The position numbers and the translations under genes are program-made. Source: Alphaproteobacteria bacterium (GTDB lineage Bacteria > Pseudomonadota > Alphaproteobacteria > RF32 > CAG-239). Taken from it: a DNA stretch of 30,584 bases. The notes beneath the pieces were generated by a model. That model ran no database searches. It was not told the origin of the DNA and saw only the letters and a list, made by a program, of their open reading frames with translations. Where the stretch lies: contig JAHHRI010000012.1 of assembly GCA_020025875.1 (NCBI GenBank), forward strand, positions 1 to 30,584. The letters are read 5' to 3'. Numbering within the stretch: position 1 is the first letter of the stretch; every line of letters begins with the position of its first letter. Of the stretch, positions 22,522-30,380 are shown in pieces.

Positions 22522-23097
22522 ATGGATTTTATGATGTTTGAAAAATTTGCGAACAACAGCGGAAGCGAAGACGGAGTTGCCGCCCGTTTCTATGATCGGG
22601 CAGTAAAAACCGGTGATGTCGGGGAAAACGGTTTGCCAAAGTTTAAATCGGTCTGTTTTTGCGAGATCAGAATTAAGGACAATACTTCAGAAGTGTATGA
22701 TCAGCCGGCAAGCGAAGATAAAATTCGTCGCTTTCCCATTGAATATGCCCGCTATCAGTTGGGCAAAAAGCAGATGACGGAAGGGACGCCGCTGGAACAA
22801 TTTGCCTTTTTGAATCGGGCGGAGGTAGAAACCTTGAAAGTGCACGGCATTTTTACGGTAGAAGCACTGGCAAAGGTTGATCGGGACAAAGCTTTGCAGC
22901 TGGGGTTGGAAGACGAACGCCGACTGGCGGAAAAATTTTTGGAGCAGGCTCATGACAATCTTGCGCTGAAACGATGGCAGGAAAAGGAAGACGAATATTT
23001 GGCAAAAATCAGCTTGCTTGAGGAAGAAATTGCTTTGTTGAAAAAAACAAAAGGGGCGGAAAAAGAAAAGAAGAAAACAGAAAGAGAGGCAAAATGA
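22522..23097 (+). CDS. Phage structural-module protein with HhH-like motif and coiled coil
   Basis: A 191-residue protein. A beta-rich N-terminal half is followed by GTPLEQF...NRAEVETLKVHGIFTVEALAKV (about 92-125), a short helix-hairpin-helix-like segment seen in proteins after the capsid gene of alphaproteobacterial podophages. The last about 50 residues form a Lys/Glu-rich coiled coil. AAGGAG precedes the ATG. The stop overlaps the next start by 4 bp (ATGA). The exact role is unknown; a minor head or head-tail joining protein is plausible. Confidence 0.6.
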   Translation: MDFMMFEKFANNSGSEDGVAARFYDRAVKTGDVGENGLPKFKSVCFCEIRIKDNTSEVYDQPASEDKIRRFPIEYARYQLGKKQMTEGTPLEQFAFLNRAEVETLKVHGIFTVEALAKVDRDKALQLGLEDERRLAEKFLEQAHDNLALKRWQEKEDEYLAKISLLEEEIALLKKTKGAEKEKKKTEREAK

Positions 23098-23807
23098 AAA
23101 ACATATTGCAGATTTGTCAAGATGTGGCAGCGGTGGTTTGCGTGCAGGCACCGACAACTTTGTTTGGCAACGCCGGACAAAATGAAAAGATCTTTTTGAG
23201 TGTTGCCAATGATGCCTTAAACGGCTTGCTGCGCTACGGAGATTGGCAAGAACTGACCAAAGACGGGGTGTTGAGAACCGTGGTCGGCAAAAGCGATTAT
23301 TCTATCTTTTCGTTTTGTCCGGACTTTTATCAGCTTTTGAATAATACCGTCTACATCAGAGATAGCGCGGAAAAGCTTATCGGCGCGGTTACGCCGGAGC
23401 AATGGCAGCGGGAAAAATATTTTCACGATACAACGGGGACCGTGAAATTTAAAATTCAAAATTCGATGTTTCGTTTTCTGACGCCGCCGCCGGGTGACGT
23501 TAAAATCGTTTTTCAGTATCGTTCCGCGGTGATTGCCTATGACGGACAGATGTTTGCGGAAAAAACGGAGCTTAGCGCCGATACCGATATTCCGATTTTT
23601 GACGAATATCTGGTGAAACTGGCCATGCGTTGGCGTTTGCAAGCACGAAACGGACAGAGTTATGCGGAAGAATATGCCGAATATGAAAAGGAATGTCGTA
23701 AACGTTTTGGAGCTTCGTTGGCGGCAAAGGATATTAATTTGGCTTCCGGCGCTTTGGGCGAAAATTTTGATACAAGGATAAGTGTTTATGGTAAAGCAGA
23801 TCGTTAA
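23094..23807 (+). CDS. Tail tubular protein A / head-tail adaptor
   Basis: A 237-residue protein with the pattern of podovirus adaptor proteins (T7 gp11 or P22 gp4 type): an N-terminal helix bundle with NDALNGLLRYGDWQELTKDG, a beta region with DFYQLLNNTVYI, FLTPPPGDVKIVFQYRS and a C-terminal IFDEYLVKLAMRWRLQ helix. It is coupled to the previous gene by a 4-bp overlap and overlaps the next gene. It would sit beneath the portal ring and form the upper part of the short tail. Confidence 0.75.
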   Translation: MKNILQICQDVAAVVCVQAPTTLFGNAGQNEKIFLSVANDALNGLLRYGDWQELTKDGVLRTVVGKSDYSIFSFCPDFYQLLNNTVYIRDSAEKLIGAVTPEQWQREKYFHDTTGTVKFKIQNSMFRFLTPPPGDVKIVFQYRSAVIAYDGQMFAEKTELSADTDIPIFDEYLVKLAMRWRLQARNGQSYAEEYAEYEKECRKRFGASLAAKDINLASGALGENFDTRISVYGKADR

Positions 23808-25359
23808 CCGCGGCGGGCGGTCTTATAATTATACCCTTCCGGCACCGACGGGAGGTTTGAACGTGCGTGACGGATTAGACGCGATGAGCGTCATTGATGC
23901 CATTGTTATGGATAATTATTATCCTTCGGAAACAAAGGTTTGTTTGCGCGGCGGGTATCGAGCATATGCCTTAAACGATGAGCAGGTTAAGGTGGAAACG
24001 CTGATGGAATTTCATCATGCGGACGGAGACCGTTTATTTGCCTGCGGCAACGGCAAAATCTGGGATATATCCACCCATGCGGATATTCGAGAAGTGAGCG
24101 CGAAACACCAGTGCAACCACTGGCAGTATGTGCAATTCAAAGACCGTATTCTGGCTTGTAACGGTTATGATAAACCGTTGAGTTGGCAAAAAAACGAGGC
24201 GGGAAATTGGGTGTGGAAAGAAGCCGAATTTGTCGGCGACGGGCTTGATGCGCAAAAGCTGATTAATGTTGCCATGTCTAAGCAAAGGTTGTTTTTTGTC
24301 GAGCATCATTCTTTGAAATGCTGGTATGCGGAAAACGCCGGAGATGTGCAGGGAACATTGAAAGAATTTGATTTTTCTTCTCTGGTGACGCGTGGAGGCT
24401 GTTTGACGGCGGTTGCCTGTTGGACACAAGACGGCGGGCAGGGTATTGATGATCTGACTTTGTTTATTACGTCCGAAGGCGAAGTTCTTGTCTATGCCGG
24501 ATCGGATCCAAGCAATGCTCATGACTGGAGCTTGAAAGGCAAATATTATGTTAGTCGTCCGATCGGGTATCGCTGCACTTTGCAGTATCAGGGGGACGTG
24601 GTGATGATTTCCGAAGCGGGGTATATTCCGCTTTCTCAGGTGATGCCATCGGCACAAGGCGGAGCCGCCAATCAGGCTTATAGTGATAAAATTCGCGGCT
24701 TGGTGCTAAAAAGAGTGCGCGACAATAAAAATCTGCCGGGGTGGCAGGGAATTATTTATCCGCGCGGCGGGTATGCCTTGTTTAATGTGCCGGTGAGAAA
24801 GCAGTTTGAGCAACATATTATTAATCTCAGTTCAGGCGCTTGGTGCCGATTTACCAATATTCTTTCCCAGTGTTGGGGGCTGCTTTCCGGACGTTTGTAT
24901 TTTGGTTCGGAAACTGGTGTTTATTTGTTTGACGAAGGCTATTCGGACAATGGGTTGCATATTATGGGAAATATTCATCAGGCCTATTCTGATTTTGGTT
25001 GCGGCAACTTAAAAAAGGTGCAGCTGATCAATCCGCGAACCAAAAGTTCTACCCGTTTTGCGCTCAATATTTATGTCAATACCGACTTTGACGACAAAGA
25101 GCAGGCGTATCAGGAAAATATCGGCAACACCGGACTGACAAAATGGGCGGACAGCAGCGTAGTGACGAAATGGAGTTGTTTGAAAGCGCCGAAAGGCACC
25201 AAATGGGCGACCTTGAAAGGTGCTGTTTATAATCGGTGGATATGTTGCAGTGCAAGCGGTTTCAAATGTTCCGTCGTTTTTAAAACGAAAACCAGAGGCA
25301 ATTTGATCGAGTGGCACAATACGGGGATACGTTATGAGCAGGGAAGCGGAATTTTGTAA
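23788..25359 (+). CDS. Tail tubular protein B / DNA-stabilisation protein
   Basis: A 523-residue protein of the T7 gp12 / P22 gp10 type forming the lower tail nozzle. The N-terminal hallmark PTGGLNVRDGLDAMSVIDAI (about 18-37), followed by NYYPSETKVCLRGGY, is the recurrent start of this family. The rest is repetitive beta structure with propeller-like strands. A GTG two codons earlier (23782) is a possible start, but ATG 23788 is better spaced from the AAGG upstream. Its end overlaps the acetyltransferase start by 26 bp. Confidence 0.82.
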   Translation: MVKQIVNRGGRSYNYTLPAPTGGLNVRDGLDAMSVIDAIVMDNYYPSETKVCLRGGYRAYALNDEQVKVETLMEFHHADGDRLFACGNGKIWDISTHADIREVSAKHQCNHWQYVQFKDRILACNGYDKPLSWQKNEAGNWVWKEAEFVGDGLDAQKLINVAMSKQRLFFVEHHSLKCWYAENAGDVQGTLKEFDFSSLVTRGGCLTAVACWTQDGGQGIDDLTLFITSEGEVLVYAGSDPSNAHDWSLKGKYYVSRPIGYRCTLQYQGDVVMISEAGYIPLSQVMPSAQGGAANQAYSDKIRGLVLKRVRDNKNLPGWQGIIYPRGGYALFNVPVRKQFEQHIINLSSGAWCRFTNILSQCWGLLSGRLYFGSETGVYLFDEGYSDNGLHIMGNIHQAYSDFGCGNLKKVQLINPRTKSSTRFALNIYVNTDFDDKEQAYQENIGNTGLTKWADSSVVTKWSCLKAPKGTKWATLKGAVYNRWICCSASGFKCSVVFKTKTRGNLIEWHNTGIRYEQGSGIL

Positions 25360-26677
25360 GCTCGGAGCAGATGTTGACGGGCGGTTGTCGGCATTGATTT
25401 GTCATAAGCTTGATATGGGGCTGCCGGCGGAAAAAATTGCCGGAAGTCTTGGTTTTTGGCTGGACGGGAAACCAATAGGCGGGGTTTTGTTTTCCGATTT
25501 GCGTCCGGGGTGTGATGTGTGGATCAGCATTTATGCCGAAAACCGACGTTGGTGCAGCCGGCGTGTTTTGCAAACGATTTTCGGTATTGTTTTTGATTTT
25601 TGGCACTGTCGGCGGGTTAATGCTTTGATTGATACGGACAACAAGGCATCTCTCCGGTTGGCGGAAGGCGTCGGTTTTCGACGTGAGGGTACAATGCGGC
25701 AATATCGGGAAAATGGTCGAGACGTTTATGTGCTCGGTATGTTAAAAAATGAATGTCAATTTTTGAAAAAAAGGAGAAATAATATGTCTAACAGTTTTGG
25801 CGGAGGAACCAGTAACGGCAGCAAAAGTGTCATTTCCAGACCGGACGCTTTAAACGCAGCCAACAAATTTGCCGATTATTTGAAAGGTTTGGATACCTCG
25901 GTTGTGGATAATACTTATCAGACGATTGCCAACCATGCGTTGGATATGTCTGCTCGGTTGCCTGATTATGTTTACGCCGCGGACGGATCCGACAGCGCAC
26001 GTCAGCGGATGGAAAATGCTGTTTATAATCAGGCTGCCGGCAAAATAAATAAACAATTTTCCGAAGATATGTCGGCGTTAAACAGCCGATTGCAAAATCA
26101 AGGGCTGGCGGTTGGCAGCACCGCTTATCAAAATGCGGTTTCATCGTTGCAAGATGCTCGTTACGACGCCTTGAACAATGCCGCTTATGAAAGCGTTATC
26201 CAAGGTCAGAAAGCTTTTGACAACAGCTTGAACAACGCAGTGACTGCCGGAAACTTTACCAACAATGCGCACCGCCAGTCGTTAAGCGACATTTTGCAGA
26301 TTTTGCAGAACAGCATCAGCGGATATCAGGTTCAGAAAGATGTTTTTGATGCCATTAACAGCGCTTCCGGACAAGCGTCGACACAAGATTCGTTTCAGGG
26401 CAGGAAAAACGGATTGAGTGCTCAAGATATGGCCATGCTCGTTTCGTCGGGAGCACAGATTGCCAGCATGGCATCAGATATTCGGCTCAAAGAAAATATT
26501 TCTCCCGTAGGGCGGCTGGATAACGGTTTGACCGTATACCGCTTCAACTATATCGGCACGCCGCAAGTTCAGATCGGGTTGATGGCGCAAGAAGTTCGCG
26601 ATGTTAAGCCTGAGGCTGTTATGGAAGGTGAAGACGGTTATTTGCGAGTGAATTATGCTCTGGCTTGCGAAAAATAA
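25334..26677 (+). CDS. GNAT acetyltransferase fused to virion protein with S74-like end
   Basis: One open frame of 447 codons holds two modules. Residues 1-145 are a GNAT N-acetyltransferase, with the C-terminal motif NKASLRLAEGVGFRREGTM and a degenerate acetyl-CoA loop RRWCSRRVL. From Met151 (ATG 25784) begins an Asn/Gln/Ala-rich helical virion protein (INKQFSEDMSALNSRLQNQG). It ends at 381-447 with a short peptidase S74-like chaperone segment (SDIRLKENI, IGLMAQEV). AAGGAG at 25771-25776 lies 7 bp before ATG 25784, so the second part is probably also, or mainly, made separately. Removing one T from the T5 run at 25760-25764 would put a TGA in frame just before it. Confidence 0.75.
   Translation: MSREAEFCKLGADVDGRLSALICHKLDMGLPAEKIAGSLGFWLDGKPIGGVLFSDLRPGCDVWISIYAENRRWCSRRVLQTIFGIVFDFWHCRRVNALIDTDNKASLRLAEGVGFRREGTMRQYRENGRDVYVLGMLKNECQFLKKRRNNMSNSFGGGTSNGSKSVISRPDALNAANKFADYLKGLDTSVVDNTYQTIANHALDMSARLPDYVYAADGSDSARQRMENAVYNQAAGKINKQFSEDMSALNSRLQNQGLAVGSTAYQNAVSSLQDARYDALNNAAYESVIQGQKAFDNSLNNAVTAGNFTNNAHRQSLSDILQILQNSISGYQVQKDVFDAINSASGQASTQDSFQGRKNGLSAQDMAMLVSSGAQIASMASDIRLKENISPVGRLDNGLTVYRFNYIGTPQVQIGLMAQEVRDVKPEAVMEGEDGYLRVNYALACEK
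25784..26677 (+). CDS. Internal-start product: virion protein with S74-like C-terminus
   Basis: This is the same frame as the fusion gene, read from ATG 25784 behind a near-ideal AAGGAG with a 7-nt spacer. The 297-residue product begins MSNSFGGGTSNGSKS. It has a central region resembling T7 gp14-like internal or ejection proteins (AAGKINKQF, LQNQGLAVGSTAYQNA) and the S74-like intramolecular chaperone segment at the end, shorter than the usual domain. The normal gene boundary in related phages is expected here; that expectation is from memory. Confidence 0.6.
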   Translation: MSNSFGGGTSNGSKSVISRPDALNAANKFADYLKGLDTSVVDNTYQTIANHALDMSARLPDYVYAADGSDSARQRMENAVYNQAAGKINKQFSEDMSALNSRLQNQGLAVGSTAYQNAVSSLQDARYDALNNAAYESVIQGQKAFDNSLNNAVTAGNFTNNAHRQSLSDILQILQNSISGYQVQKDVFDAINSASGQASTQDSFQGRKNGLSAQDMAMLVSSGAQIASMASDIRLKENISPVGRLDNGLTVYRFNYIGTPQVQIGLMAQEVRDVKPEAVMEGEDGYLRVNYALACEK

Positions 26678-26712
26678 CATTTTTAAAAATTTTGACTTTG
26701 GGGAGAAAAAAT

Positions 26713-27462
26713 ATGCCTTTTGATTCACAGGGAAATTTTACCCGACTGCATAGTTGGGAACAAGATCGAATAGATGACATTGATATTGTTACGGACCATC
26801 ATGATGCCGAGGACGACAATTTTGCCGACGGTTTCAATCAGTGCTTTTTGCGCAGCGGAAAGGTGCCGATGAAAGGCAACCTTAATGTCGGCGGTTTTAA
26901 ACTGGTTCGTGTCAACGAAGCCACCGACGCTACGGACGCGGTTAATTTGTTACAGATGCAAACATCGTTGCAAACATTGAAAACGGAAACGACCAAAACC
27001 ATCAACGGCGTGCTTATAATTGGTGATATAAAATGTTCTGCCTTGCAGAAAGATCATGGCGACTGGATGCTTTGTAACGGACGGGAAATTTCCCGTGAAG
27101 ACTATGCTCCCTTGTTTGCCGCCATCGGTGAAACGTTTGGTAAAGGCAACGGTATTACCACTTTTAATTTACCCGATTGTCGTGGTGTTGTCGTTCGCGG
27201 TTTTGATAACGGACGCGGCTATGATCATGGTCGTACGTTTGGTTCTTATCAGCCCGATCAAATGCAGCTCCACACTCACGGGCTGCCGGGATCTCAGTCT
27301 TTTTGTGCCGGCGGCGGACGCAGTATCGGTGTTTATTATGCCAGTGATTCTTCGGCTTCAGAGAATTTTAAAACTTCGAGTAATGCTTCCGGCTCCGTCG
27401 GTGATGAAACTCGTGTCAAAAACATTGCCTTGAACTATTTTATTAAAGTGAAAGAGAGGTAA
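26713..27462 (+). CDS. Tail fibre protein with tail-collar domain (first copy)
   Basis: A 249-residue fibre. The N-terminal MPFDSQGNFTRLHSWEQDRI and HHDAEDDNFADGFNQC (about 1-45) form the virion-attachment module common in alphaproteobacterial podophages. A short shaft follows. The tail-collar domain is at about 103-165 (IGDIKCSAL, GDWMLCNGREISREDYAPLF, GITTFNLPDCRG), and a C-terminal tip contains HTHGLPG. GGGGAG precedes ATG 26713; an in-frame upstream codon inside the previous gene is not likely to be used. Confidence 0.85.
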   Translation: MPFDSQGNFTRLHSWEQDRIDDIDIVTDHHDAEDDNFADGFNQCFLRSGKVPMKGNLNVGGFKLVRVNEATDATDAVNLLQMQTSLQTLKTETTKTINGVLIIGDIKCSALQKDHGDWMLCNGREISREDYAPLFAAIGETFGKGNGITTFNLPDCRGVVVRGFDNGRGYDHGRTFGSYQPDQMQLHTHGLPGSQSFCAGGGRSIGVYYASDSSASENFKTSSNASGSVGDETRVKNIALNYFIKVKER

Positions 27463-27465
27463 CAG

Positions 27466-27822
27466 ATGGCGGGCTATATGACGCAAAACGGAATTGTCGT
27501 TCGGCAGGGGGACAGTTTTGATATTGTGTTGCAATTTAGAGATGCGGCGGGAAAAGCAATCAATATTCAAGACTGGCAAATCAAGATGGCGGTTTATGAT
27601 GCGGACAAAAAAGTTTTGAAATTTGGTAAAACCGGAGAAATATTTGATGTTGAGGCAGGTAAGGCGCGGATAGAGCTAAAGCCGGCAGATACTAACATTG
27701 AAGTCGGAGATTATGTGACGGATATTCAGGTTGTTACCGATCAAAGCGATGTGCATACGATTTTTCCGCAAGACATTAATCGGGTCGGCGTGTTTCGCAT
27801 TACCGAACAAGTGACGAGGTGA
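27466..27822 (+). CDS. Ig-like/BppU-type small tail protein
   Basis: A 118-residue beta-sandwich-type protein: VVRQGDSFDIVLQFRDAAGK, then WQIKMAVYD, ARIELKPADTNIEVGDYVTDIQ and GVFRITEQV. This is the pattern of the N-terminal Ig-like domain of phage baseplate upper proteins (BppU) and similar tail decorations. GAGAGG lies just before the ATG, and 3 bp separate it from the preceding fibre. It sits between two collar fibres, so it is probably part of the host-recognition apparatus. Confidence 0.65.
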   Translation: MAGYMTQNGIVVRQGDSFDIVLQFRDAAGKAINIQDWQIKMAVYDADKKVLKFGKTGEIFDVEAGKARIELKPADTNIEVGDYVTDIQVVTDQSDVHTIFPQDINRVGVFRITEQVTR

Positions 27823-27827
27823 GAGAG

Positions 27828-28901
27828 ATGTTAAACAATGATGTCGTTTTAGATATTAATACCGGTCGGCAGGCAAAATGGGAGGTTTTGTTTCAAGAGG
27901 AAGTTCGGCTGGAGGCGGAGGTGTCGCTTTTTTATATTAAATCGGGACAAGAGGACATTCAACAATATGTTGATGAAAAGGCCAAACCGCAAATAGATGT
28001 CTATACCGAGGATAAAAAAGCGGAGATCGAAGCTTTGACGGACAAAGGTGCCAAAGAGATTAACCAAGGCGCGGATAATGCTCAACAAATTTTAATTAAT
28101 TATGTTGAAAACACAAGTAAGCCGGAAATCAATTTATATGCCGCAGAAACGGTTAAACCGACTTTGCAGTCTTTTGCCGATGAACTGGCAGAATCTTTGG
28201 AAAGCAACGCGGCAGAGAAAATGACAGCCATCGACGCTTTGGTCAAACAGGCGCAAACTTCGGCAGAGGCCGCGGCAAATTCTGTTTCTTCGGCACAAGC
28301 GGTGGTATCGGAAGCATCGGGTTTTGCAAATGCAGCTTCTCAATCTGCCGACAATGCGCGAAAGGCTTTTGGCACGGCGCAATCTTGGGCAATCGGCAGT
28401 TTGGCCGAAAGACCGGAGGGGTCTGCCAAATATTGGGCGCAATCCATTGATTCGCAGAAATTAATTCCGACCGGACTGGTTGCACCTTTTGCCGGATTCC
28501 AAGTGCCCGCAGGGTGGCTTTGTTGCAATGGTTCGGCTGTCAGACGAGACACTTATTCTGCCTTGTTTGCGGTGATCGGTACGGCTTTTGGAGGCGGAGA
28601 CGGTTCAACAACGTTTAATTTGCCTAATTTTATGAACAGAACCTTTTGGGGCGATTCAAGATCCGGAATCGTCAAAGAAGCCGGATTGCCGAATATTATC
28701 GGCAGAGTTCATGGACCCGCCGGCACTTTTGCGGAAGGGTGTTTTTCAACCAGAGCAGGCGCTTCGCTTTCCGGAGGGACAAGCACCTTTGTCCGCGAAG
28801 GTGAATTATTTTTCAATGCCGGCAGTTCTCATGCCGTTTACGGCAGATCTTCAACAGTTCAGCCGCCGGCATTAACCACAATGATCTGTATTAAATATTA
28901 G
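27828..28901 (+). CDS. Tail fibre protein with tail-collar domain (second copy)
   Basis: A 357-residue fibre. The first half (to about 185) is a long, Ala/Glu-rich helical shaft with repeated 'DEKAKPQID', 'ENTSKPEIN' and 'AETVKPTLQ' elements. The tail-collar domain follows at about 211-275 (PTGLVAPFAGFQVPAGWLCCNG, STTFNLPNF) and then a variable tip. I prefer ATG 27828 with GAGG 9 bp upstream; a GTG at 27819 overlapping the previous stop by 4 bp is also possible. The collar is homologous to that of the gene at 26713, but shaft and tip differ. Confidence 0.82.
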   Translation: MLNNDVVLDINTGRQAKWEVLFQEEVRLEAEVSLFYIKSGQEDIQQYVDEKAKPQIDVYTEDKKAEIEALTDKGAKEINQGADNAQQILINYVENTSKPEINLYAAETVKPTLQSFADELAESLESNAAEKMTAIDALVKQAQTSAEAAANSVSSAQAVVSEASGFANAASQSADNARKAFGTAQSWAIGSLAERPEGSAKYWAQSIDSQKLIPTGLVAPFAGFQVPAGWLCCNGSAVRRDTYSALFAVIGTAFGGGDGSTTFNLPNFMNRTFWGDSRSGIVKEAGLPNIIGRVHGPAGTFAEGCFSTRAGASLSGGTSTFVREGELFFNAGSSHAVYGRSSTVQPPALTTMICIKY

Positions 28902-28913
28902 GGAGAAAAGCTG

Positions 28914-29465
28914 ATGAAAATTTATTGTTACGATAAAGACAGCAAAGAGCTTTTAGGCGAAGAACAGGCTCAAAAAGACCCTCTTGAGAGTATGTTGCAG
29001 GGCAAAGATGTTTGGTTGCTTCCCGCCCATGCCACGTTTGAGGTGCCTCCGGCAAAAGAAACCGGCAAAGCTATCATATTTGATAACGGTTGGCGGCAGG
29101 TTGTCGACAATCGGGGAAAAAGGGCGGTTAACCTCAACGGTCTGTTTGAAATTTGCTATCTCGGAGAAAAAGAAGGCGATATGGTGATAAGCGACGAAAT
29201 GCAAAAAGGGTTGGACAACGGTCATTTAATTGTCTTTGAAGGGAAGATTGTCGAAAAGCCCGCGTCTATGAAAGCGGCAGAAAAAAGAATTGAGCGCAAT
29301 GTGCTGATTGAGGCAACTGACAAATATATGATGGCAGATTATCCTATCAGCGAAAAAGAACGGGAACTTTATCGGGAATATCGACAGTATTTACGGGATA
29401 TTCCCGAACAAGATGATTTTCCGTCGGGAAAAATCAAAACATTTGCAGAATGGACGGGGGCTTAA
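28914..29465 (+). CDS. Tail fibre assembly chaperone-like protein
   Basis: A 183-residue protein ending in REYRQYLRDIPEQDDFPSGKI, the hallmark of phage tail-assembly chaperones (Phage_tail_APC / gp38-like group). The N-terminal part has KIYCYDKDSKELLGEE and a FDNGWRQVVDNRG segment common in these proteins. Its place directly after the fibre genes fits a role in folding or attaching the fibres. GGGAG precedes the ATG. The stop codon lies inside the stem of the terminator at 29456-29473. Confidence 0.75.
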   Translation: MKIYCYDKDSKELLGEEQAQKDPLESMLQGKDVWLLPAHATFEVPPAKETGKAIIFDNGWRQVVDNRGKRAVNLNGLFEICYLGEKEGDMVISDEMQKGLDNGHLIVFEGKIVEKPASMKAAEKRIERNVLIEATDKYMMADYPISEKERELYREYRQYLRDIPEQDDFPSGKIKTFAEWTGA

Positions 29466-29479
29466 AAGCCCCCTTTTTT
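29456..29479 (+). terminator. Terminator between fibre and lysis genes
   Basis: GGGGGCTT (29456-29463) with AAGCCCCC (29466-29473), then six T residues. The stem overlaps the stop codon of the tail chaperone, and the next gene's GGAGG begins 4 bp after the T run. Confidence 0.9.
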
Positions 29480-29491
29480 ATGGAGGAACTT

Positions 29492-29743
29492 ATGGACTGG
29501 GGACTGATAAGCGGCGGCGTGGCAATGTTCGGGGTATTGTATAATTTTATTAGGATCGGCGAATGGAAAGCCCGACAGGAAACTCGGCTGGATGGGTTGG
29601 AAAAACGTCAAGACGGTTATGACGGGCGGATTGAGGGATTGATTTTGCTGATTAATAAACAAAACGAATTGTTGACGGAGTTGAAAGTTAAATTGGATCT
29701 GATGCTTGCAGACAAAAACCGAAGGAAAAGAAAAGATGATTGA
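29492..29743 (+). CDS. Small membrane-anchored coiled-coil protein, holin/XhlA-like candidate
   Basis: An 83-residue protein with one N-terminal hydrophobic segment (WGLISGGVAMFGVLYNFI) followed by a charged coiled coil (RLDGLEKRQDGYDGRIEGL, ELLTELKVKLDLML) and a basic tail. This layout resembles XhlA-type haemolysin/holin partners or small spanin-like proteins next to lysis genes. GGAGG lies 5 bp before ATG 29492; earlier in-frame ATGs at 29480 and 29450 lie at the Shine-Dalgarno or in the terminator. It overlaps the hydrolase start by 8 bp. Holin function is a guess from position. Confidence 0.55.
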   Translation: MDWGLISGGVAMFGVLYNFIRIGEWKARQETRLDGLEKRQDGYDGRIEGLILLINKQNELLTELKVKLDLMLADKNRRKRKDD

Positions 29744-30167
29744 TCGAGATATTGAAATTATGGCAAAAACCATTTACGGAGAAGCCAGAGGAGAAGGTGA
29801 AGAAGGTATGGAAGCGGTGGCTTGTGTTATTATGAATCGCTATCAGGCGCGCAAATGGTTTACCGGTTATCGTGAAGAATATGGGGTGAAAATTCCCAGC
29901 ATTGCGGAAACCTGTTTAAAGACGAAACAGTTTTCTTGCTGGAATAAGACCGATCGCAATTATCGTTTGTTGCAGCAAGTCGGCAAGCAGGATCCGGTGT
30001 TTGCTTTTTGTCTTAATCTGTCTGCCAGAGCGGTTGCCGGACGGTTGGAAGATTTTACCAACAATGCGACTTTTTATCATACCCAATCGGTGCGCCCGAA
30101 ATGGGCACTGCACAAAAGTCCCTGCTATGAAGCCGGCAATCATTTGTTTTATAATGATATAAATTAG
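29736..30167 (+). CDS. SleB-type cell wall hydrolase (endolysin)
   Basis: A 143-residue Hydrolase_2/SleB-family protein, predicted to cleave the glycan strands of peptidoglycan at lysis. IYGEARGEGEEGMEAVACVIMNR (Glu16 the likely catalytic acid) and TNNATFYHTQSVRPKWA with a terminal AGNHLFY are the two family signatures. No signal peptide is visible, so release would depend on a holin. I start at ATG 29736, 30 bp after an in-frame alternative. AAGGA lies upstream. Confidence 0.88.
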   Translation: MIDRDIEIMAKTIYGEARGEGEEGMEAVACVIMNRYQARKWFTGYREEYGVKIPSIAETCLKTKQFSCWNKTDRNYRLLQQVGKQDPVFAFCLNLSARAVAGRLEDFTNNATFYHTQSVRPKWALHKSPCYEAGNHLFYNDIN

Positions 30168-30196
30168 GCACGGCAAACTTTGGAAAGGAGAAAAAA

Positions 30197-30352
30197 ATGA
30201 AACATCATCATCATTGTCGATACCGTTTTTGGCGCTGGCTGATTGAAAAGGCAATCAACAGTCGACGGGTTTATCGGTTGCTTTGGGGAATGTTGGTCGT
30301 ATTGGCAATTTGCGCGTGGCGTTTCGGATTGTCAGGGATTGGCTGGTTGTAA
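30197..30352 (+). CDS. 51-residue His-rich single-span membrane peptide
   Basis: A short gene preceded by AAAGGAG (30184-30190) with good spacing. The product begins MKHHHHCRYRFWRWL, is very basic and aromatic up to about residue 29, then has one hydrophobic helix (LLWGMLVVLAICAW, about 28-41) and a short tail. It lies between the cell wall hydrolase and the Rz-like gene, so it is a candidate holin or pinholin component. I do not recognise a family. Confidence 0.55.
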   Translation: MKHHHHCRYRFWRWLIEKAINSRRVYRLLWGMLVVLAICAWRFGLSGIGWL

Positions 30353-30380
30353 CGGAGTTGGGTTGGGAGCGGTGTTGGTT

